A DNA stretch of 64,000 nt from Salibacterium qingdaonense (GTDB taxonomy: Bacteria; Bacillota; Bacilli; Bacillales; Marinococcaceae), in contig NZ_FOTY01000001.1 in the NCBI RefSeq assembly GCF_900114715.1, forward strand, positions 69,286 to 133,285, given 5' to 3'. A program made the translations under genes and the position numbers. The notes beneath the pieces were generated by a model. The model saw only the letters and a list, made by a program, of their open reading frames with translations. It was not told where the DNA came from and made no database searches. Numbering within the stretch: the first letter of the stretch is position 1; each line of letters opens with the position of its first letter. Of this stretch, positions 60,294-64,000 are shown piece after piece.

Positions 60294-61577
60294 TTACGGT
60301 ATCTTCCGTGATAAGGCGCCGGTAACCCAGAACACGGCGGCAAAGATGATCAGTGCTGTGGCAGCAGGGCCGACTGCCAGGTTGACGAACTGATACGTCC
60401 ATGGATCCTGGAAGTTCACTATATAACCCGCAGCACTTCCCGCAGCGCTGATGACAACAGGAATGTAGACGGCTTTTCTTCTGCGGCGCAGCAGAAAGAT
60501 GAGCGAAATCCCGAACATCAGATACAACGCGGCAGTGACCGTATTGTTCATGAAAAAGCCGGCAGTCGCTCCCAGGAGAACATGCTTTTGTATTCCTGTT
60601 ACTTCCGGTTCGAGAGTTGTGGCATTGCCGCTTGCTACATCCATGGACCGGAGGTGGTAGTCTGTGGCTGCCTTTGGCCAGTTCATGTCCTCCATGTAGA
60701 GGATGCTGTTCGATTCATGATAAAACACCGGTGACTCCACGTTGGTCGCAGCCGACGTTAATCGCTGCGTCTGTCCATCGTTTTGATCGAGCAGAAAAAG
60801 GTCATATTGGAAGTTCCCATTGCTGCTTGTATCTGTCACGGCGGTGTAAGCAACATGTTCTCCGTTTGGTGAAAGGGAAGCGCCGTACATTCCACTTGGC
60901 AGCTGCCGGTAAGGGACAGGAATGTCTGTCCCTTCCGTAAGCGGCGTGGTTTCGACGCTTTCTTCGGTTCCGCTGCTTACTGTGAACATGAGATAATCAC
61001 CGGAAGGGGAAACGGATAAATTGTTCATTAAGTAGTAATCCTGTTCTGTGATCTGGGATACATCGCCGGATTCTCTGTCTATTTCATAAATATCGAATCC
61101 GGTGGACGATTCTGCGCTGGTGGCCATCCATTCATCTGCGGGCATACCAATGGCATATACCGACTGTCCGTCTGGAGAATATACAGCGTCTTCGAAGTGC
61201 ATCTCTTCTCCTGATGGGTGCAAGATTTCGGTTTCCCTGTTTTTTACCGTATACAACGATTGGATATCCGTTGTCGATGTCCCAAGAAACAGGAGTTCAG
61301 AGCCGTCTGGTGAAAAAGCCGGAGCCGTTTCTTTGATGCCGGCTTTCCTTGTTACGCGTTCAGCTTCTCCACCATCGATGGAAGTTCGATACAATTTGGT
61401 GGTACCCTGGACATAATAAGTGAAAACAATGCCCTCATCCTGCGGCGCAATCGCTGCTTCCTCGCCCATGCCGGAATAAAACCTATCGTTATCAAAAGCA
61501 AAAGATAAAAGAAGGGAGACAGTCAGCAGGACGCCGGTCAGTAAGGCAAATGAAGGTATCAAAAAAGAACGTTTCAT
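60294..61577 (-). CDS. Membrane-anchored TolB-like beta-propeller protein with C-terminal membrane helices
   Basis: A 427-residue protein. An N-terminal anchor (FLIPSFALLTGVLLTVSLLLSF region, residues 4-27) precedes WD40-like/PD40 repeats: PAFSPDGSELLFLG, AVYSPDGQSVYAIG, LSVSPSGDYLMFTV and ASLSPNGEHVAYTA, each a propeller blade. After residue about 335 come four hydrophobic helices with RRRRKAV between the first two. The propeller would face outside the cell. I do not recognise a named family or function; propellers of this type bind proteins or peptides. Start ATG 61577 follows GGCGG; the frame open upstream to 62012 overlaps another gene antisense and is not credible. Confidence 0.7.
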   Translation of the reverse strand: MKRSFLIPSFALLTGVLLTVSLLLSFAFDNDRFYSGMGEEAAIAPQDEGIVFTYYVQGTTKLYRTSIDGGEAERVTRKAGIKETAPAFSPDGSELLFLGTSTTDIQSLYTVKNRETEILHPSGEEMHFEDAVYSPDGQSVYAIGMPADEWMATSAESSTGFDIYEIDRESGDVSQITEQDYYLMNNLSVSPSGDYLMFTVSSGTEESVETTPLTEGTDIPVPYRQLPSGMYGASLSPNGEHVAYTAVTDTSSNGNFQYDLFLLDQNDGQTQRLTSAATNVESPVFYHESNSILYMEDMNWPKAATDYHLRSMDVASGNATTLEPEVTGIQKHVLLGATAGFFMNNTVTAALYLMFGISLIFLLRRRRKAVYIPVVISAAGSAAGYIVNFQDPWTYQFVNLAVGPAATALIIFAAVFWVTGALSRKIP

Positions 61578-61695
61578 ATGTAACCGCCTGCCTTTGATAT
61601 CATTCCAACCTCTATCATAGCACTTACGCGATAAAGAACATAGTTGTCCTTCTGTTTTTAGGAAAAAGGATGGAGAAAAATAACCGAAAGGAACG

Positions 61696-62205
61696 ATGGA
61701 TATGATACAAACGAGAAGATTGAGCGTGGAAGATGCCGACGCTTGCGCTGCGCTCCGTGAAGAAGCACTGCTTGCTTCTCCGGAGGCTTTTGCGGTAACA
61801 CACGAAGAAGAAGCAGTAGATGGCGATTTTATGGGAATTGTGCAGGAACGCTTGTTGTGGAGACACGCGGTGACGATTGGCGTGTTTGAAGACGACACTT
61901 TGGTCGGCACAGCTATGCTTTTAAAAAACACACTGCAGAAAATGGAGCATAAAGCAGATCTGGAGGGGATGTACATTACCACGTCTTTTCGCGGGAGAGG
62001 AGCGGGTTCCAAACTGATGAACGCTCTCCTGGAGCAGGCACGCCTTTGGGACGTGGAACAGCTTCAACTGGCGGTTGTTTCTTCGAATAAGCAGGCGAAA
62101 TCTTTTTACGAGTCGGTTGGATTTCAGACGTTTGGTACCGAATCCAGGGCTCTTAAATGGCAGGGAAGCTACTGGGATGAAGAACATATGGTTCTGTTTC
62201 TTTGA
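61696..62205 (+). CDS. GNAT family N-acetyltransferase
   Basis: A 169-residue acetyltransferase. The acetyl-CoA motif is EGMYITTSFRGRGAGSKLM, followed by LAVVSSNKQAKSFYESVGFQTFG, typical of the RimI/YjcK-like group. The opening IQTRRLSVEDADACAALREEAL fits small-molecule or protein N-acetyltransferases. The substrate is unknown. GAAAGGAACG precedes ATG 61696; an in-frame ATG lies two codons later. Confidence 0.85.
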   Translation: MDMIQTRRLSVEDADACAALREEALLASPEAFAVTHEEEAVDGDFMGIVQERLLWRHAVTIGVFEDDTLVGTAMLLKNTLQKMEHKADLEGMYITTSFRGRGAGSKLMNALLEQARLWDVEQLQLAVVSSNKQAKSFYESVGFQTFGTESRALKWQGSYWDEEHMVLFL

Positions 62206-62261
62206 TGAACCACCACACACATCGGCGCTTTCAAGCGTTTTCCGCAAATTGTGGAACAAGA

Positions 62262-62275
62262 TGAAAACGTTCTGT
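62262..62275 (+). promoter_or_regulatory. Possible cre site upstream of PTS regulator
   Basis: TGAAAACGTTCTGT matches about 11 of 14 CcpA positions and lies just upstream of a TACAAT -10-like element (62290-62295). Confidence 0.35.
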
Positions 62276-62335
62276 GCCGGTATTTGCTATACAATAAAAG
62301 TGTAAGGGATTTCAAAAAAGGAGGGAGGTGAAAAG

Positions 62336-64000
62336 GTGGAACAGCTGAATGCACGGCAGGTCCGGTTATTGCTTTATCTGCTTCATTATGAAGGGTTTCA
62401 TGCATCCCAGGAACTCGGGAGGGGTTTTCAGGTTACATCCCGCACGGTCCGTAATGATGTGGACCGGATCGCGGAGTTTATCGATGATTTGGAACTTGAT
62501 GCAGAAATCACCAGAAAACCAAGTGAAGGGATTCAACTGCAGACATCCATCAAAACAGCTCAGATTATAAAAATGGCATTGCGTCCGCATCCGGATACGC
62601 TTGATAAAACGTTAAGAGACCTTCTTTTCGAATTCGCTTCCAAGGCGTCTTACATTCATATGCAGGATGTGATGGATCGTTATTTTGTAAGCCGCTCCAA
62701 AGCAGTTCAGCTATTGGGTGAATTGGAAACATGGCTTAAGCGTTATGGTCTGGAGCTGGAACGCAGGAAACAAAAGGGCTTCCGTCTCCTGGGGGAGGAG
62801 TGGCAACTAAGGCAGATGATGAAAGACGTCTCTATAGAAGAGAAGAAAAGTCATAACTCGGATTACGATTTTCAGTTGGTTTTTCAGGAATTTAAACAAA
62901 TGGAACAGCACCTTCAATTCCCTCTGACAGACCGGGCTCGTAATAATCTACTGTATCATACGCTAATATTTATACAACGCCTGAGACTGGGGAATGTTAT
63001 TGAAGAAGATGAACGAAAAGCGGACGATTCGTTGTACCGTCATCCTGAGTATCAAACGGCCTGTCACTTTGTCTACCGCCTTGCCGACCTTCTGCAGATT
63101 CGGATTCCCTCACAGGAGGCAGATTATTTTGCCCTGCATCTGCTTGGCAGCAAGCGCGAGAGAATGAGTACTCCGGAAACAAATGATAAGGGCTGCTGGA
63201 ATCTTTTTGACAATAAAGCAACAGCAATGATGGAGACATTTATAGAAGCGGTTGCTGCTGACTTTTCAGAGGATATGGCTCGTGACGATGATTTTAAAAG
63301 TGCACTGATTCTTCATTTTCAAACGACACTGCACCGTCTTCGGTATGGCCTGCGTGTGGAAAATCCAATTCTTCAGGAAATAAAAGAAGAGTATGAATCG
63401 TCATTTGATTGGGTGAATTATTGGCTGCAGAACGTGGAGGATCCACTTTTGAAAGATGTTCCGGAAGATGAAGCAGGATTTCTTGCGATTCATCTTCAAT
63501 CGGCTATAGAGAGACACCGGCAGATGAATGAACCAATCCGGAAAGTACTCATCGTCTGTGAAAGCGGCATGGGAACCGCCTATCTGATAAAAGAAAAATT
63601 CAATAATCTATTCCCCGGAACGCGGGAGACGGAGGTCTCTGCGGTCCATGAGTGGAAAAGAAAAAAGGAGTGGATGCATCCGGACTTGATACTTTCCACA
63701 GTAGCGATTGACGATGAGCACGTGTTTCAGGTCTCTCCGGTCTTTTCCAGAGAAGATCAGAAAGCACTGATCCGTTGGATGAATACAAAAGAAGAGACAA
63801 TGCCCGCTCTGATTAAATACGGCAGTGCTTCGCTGTTTTTCTCCGGTATGGAGGCTGTTTCCAGAAACGATGCGATTGAACAACTCGCAGATGCCTTGGT
63901 TGAACAGGGGTATGCACGTTCCTCCCTGAAAGAGCATGCACTGGAACGCGAAACACTTGGAAGTACTGCTATCTCCTCCCAGATAGCCATCCCGCACGGA
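62336..64000 (+). CDS. BglG/MtlR-type PTS-domain transcriptional regulator, 3' end beyond window
   Basis: At least 555 codons, open to the window edge. GTG 62336 follows GGAGGGAGGTG. Domain order: N-terminal HTH (ELGRGFQVTSRTVRNDVDRI, about 22-41) and a second HTH (YFVSRSKAVQLLGELETWL); PRD1 with conserved His in DYFALHLLGSKRE; PRD2 with LILHFQTTLHRLRYGL and FLAIHLQSAIERH; an EIIB-like domain with Cys in VLIVCESGMGTAYLI; and the start of an EIIA-like domain, LGSTAISSQIAIPHG, whose His is the phosphorylation site. Such proteins activate sugar PTS operons (mannitol, fructose, mannose or cellobiose types) when phosphorylated properly. The controlled PTS genes should lie right of the window. Confidence 0.88.
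   Translation, partial: MEQLNARQVRLLLYLLHYEGFHASQELGRGFQVTSRTVRNDVDRIAEFIDDLELDAEITRKPSEGIQLQTSIKTAQIIKMALRPHPDTLDKTLRDLLFEFASKASYIHMQDVMDRYFVSRSKAVQLLGELETWLKRYGLELERRKQKGFRLLGEEWQLRQMMKDVSIEEKKSHNSDYDFQLVFQEFKQMEQHLQFPLTDRARNNLLYHTLIFIQRLRLGNVIEEDERKADDSLYRHPEYQTACHFVYRLADLLQIRIPSQEADYFALHLLGSKRERMSTPETNDKGCWNLFDNKATAMMETFIEAVAADFSEDMARDDDFKSALILHFQTTLHRLRYGLRVENPILQEIKEEYESSFDWVNYWLQNVEDPLLKDVPEDEAGFLAIHLQSAIERHRQMNEPIRKVLIVCESGMGTAYLIKEKFNNLFPGTRETEVSAVHEWKRKKEWMHPDLILSTVAIDDEHVFQVSPVFSREDQKALIRWMNTKEETMPALIKYGSASLFFSGMEAVSRNDAIEQLADALVEQGYARSSLKEHALERETLGSTAISSQIAIPHG

Overview
The window looks like the chromosome of a haloalkaliphilic member of the Bacillaceae. GC content is moderate, ribosome binding sites are strong GGAGG types, catabolite (cre) sites are of Bacillus type, katA has a PerR box, glpFK has a GlpP-type antitermination leader, pucL is fused as in Bacillus, and many proteins are acidic. 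The genus cannot be fixed from sequence alone (inference). There are no rRNA or tRNA genes, no CRISPR array, and no intact insertion sequence.

Layout. 1-0.4 kb: a terminator and an intergenic element bounded by a 10-bp inverted repeat. 0.4-8.6 kb: a secreted PL11 rhamnogalacturonan lyase under a cre site, a lipoprotein-type 7TMR-DISM histidine kinase, an M15 peptidase, an alpha/beta hydrolase, a YesL-type DUF624 membrane protein and an aldo/keto reductase. 8.6-11.2 kb: HU, a PerR-boxed catalase and a gamma-glutamylcyclotransferase-like protein. 11.4-21.8 kb: a purine ring-catabolism locus. The minus-strand operon is allC-pucG-GGT/hpxW-like-allB-chrA-chrA; the plus strand carries pucR, fused pucL and pucM. 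21.9-23.6 kb: a SIMPL protein, an SDR remnant and a LysE exporter.

23.7-46.4 kb is the most interesting region. It holds two near-identical NhaC-family transporters flanking a HisC-type aminotransferase, then a GNAT protein, 2-oxoacid dehydrogenase E1alpha and E1beta, an E2-like protein whose catalytic motif is destroyed, and a cytoplasmic esterase. Facing this is a 4-hydroxyphenylacetate (4-HPA) meta-cleavage cluster: hpaF, split hpaG2/hpaG1, GntR and LysR regulators, hpaE, hpaB, hpaD, an aldehyde dehydrogenase, hpaC, an FAD-synthetase-like protein, a DapA-family aldolase, a 37-residue symporter accessory protein and an SSS symporter. Cre-like sites recur through the region. I infer one island taking tyrosine (or a related aromatic amino acid) through 4-hydroxyphenylpyruvate to free 4-HPA and then to central metabolites. 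The 2-oxoacid-to-4-HPA step would use an atypical E1/lipoyl/esterase system.

46.5-64 kb: a ywnB/Rrf2 pair with matching operators, a 21-bp periodic intergenic array, trhO, glcD with glcF interrupted by an in-frame amber codon, the glycerol genes glpF-glpK-glpD, a quinone oxidoreductase, an old yellow enzyme, a structured spacer, a 32-residue orphan small protein with its own promoter and terminator, a FadR-type GntR regulator, a membrane-anchored beta-propeller protein, a GNAT protein, and a BglG/MtlR-type PTS regulator that runs off the end.

Two intergenic arrays (around 11.3 and 47.7 kb) share a degenerate unit repeated at almost exactly 21 bp. They are a second structure that ordinary annotation does not explain.
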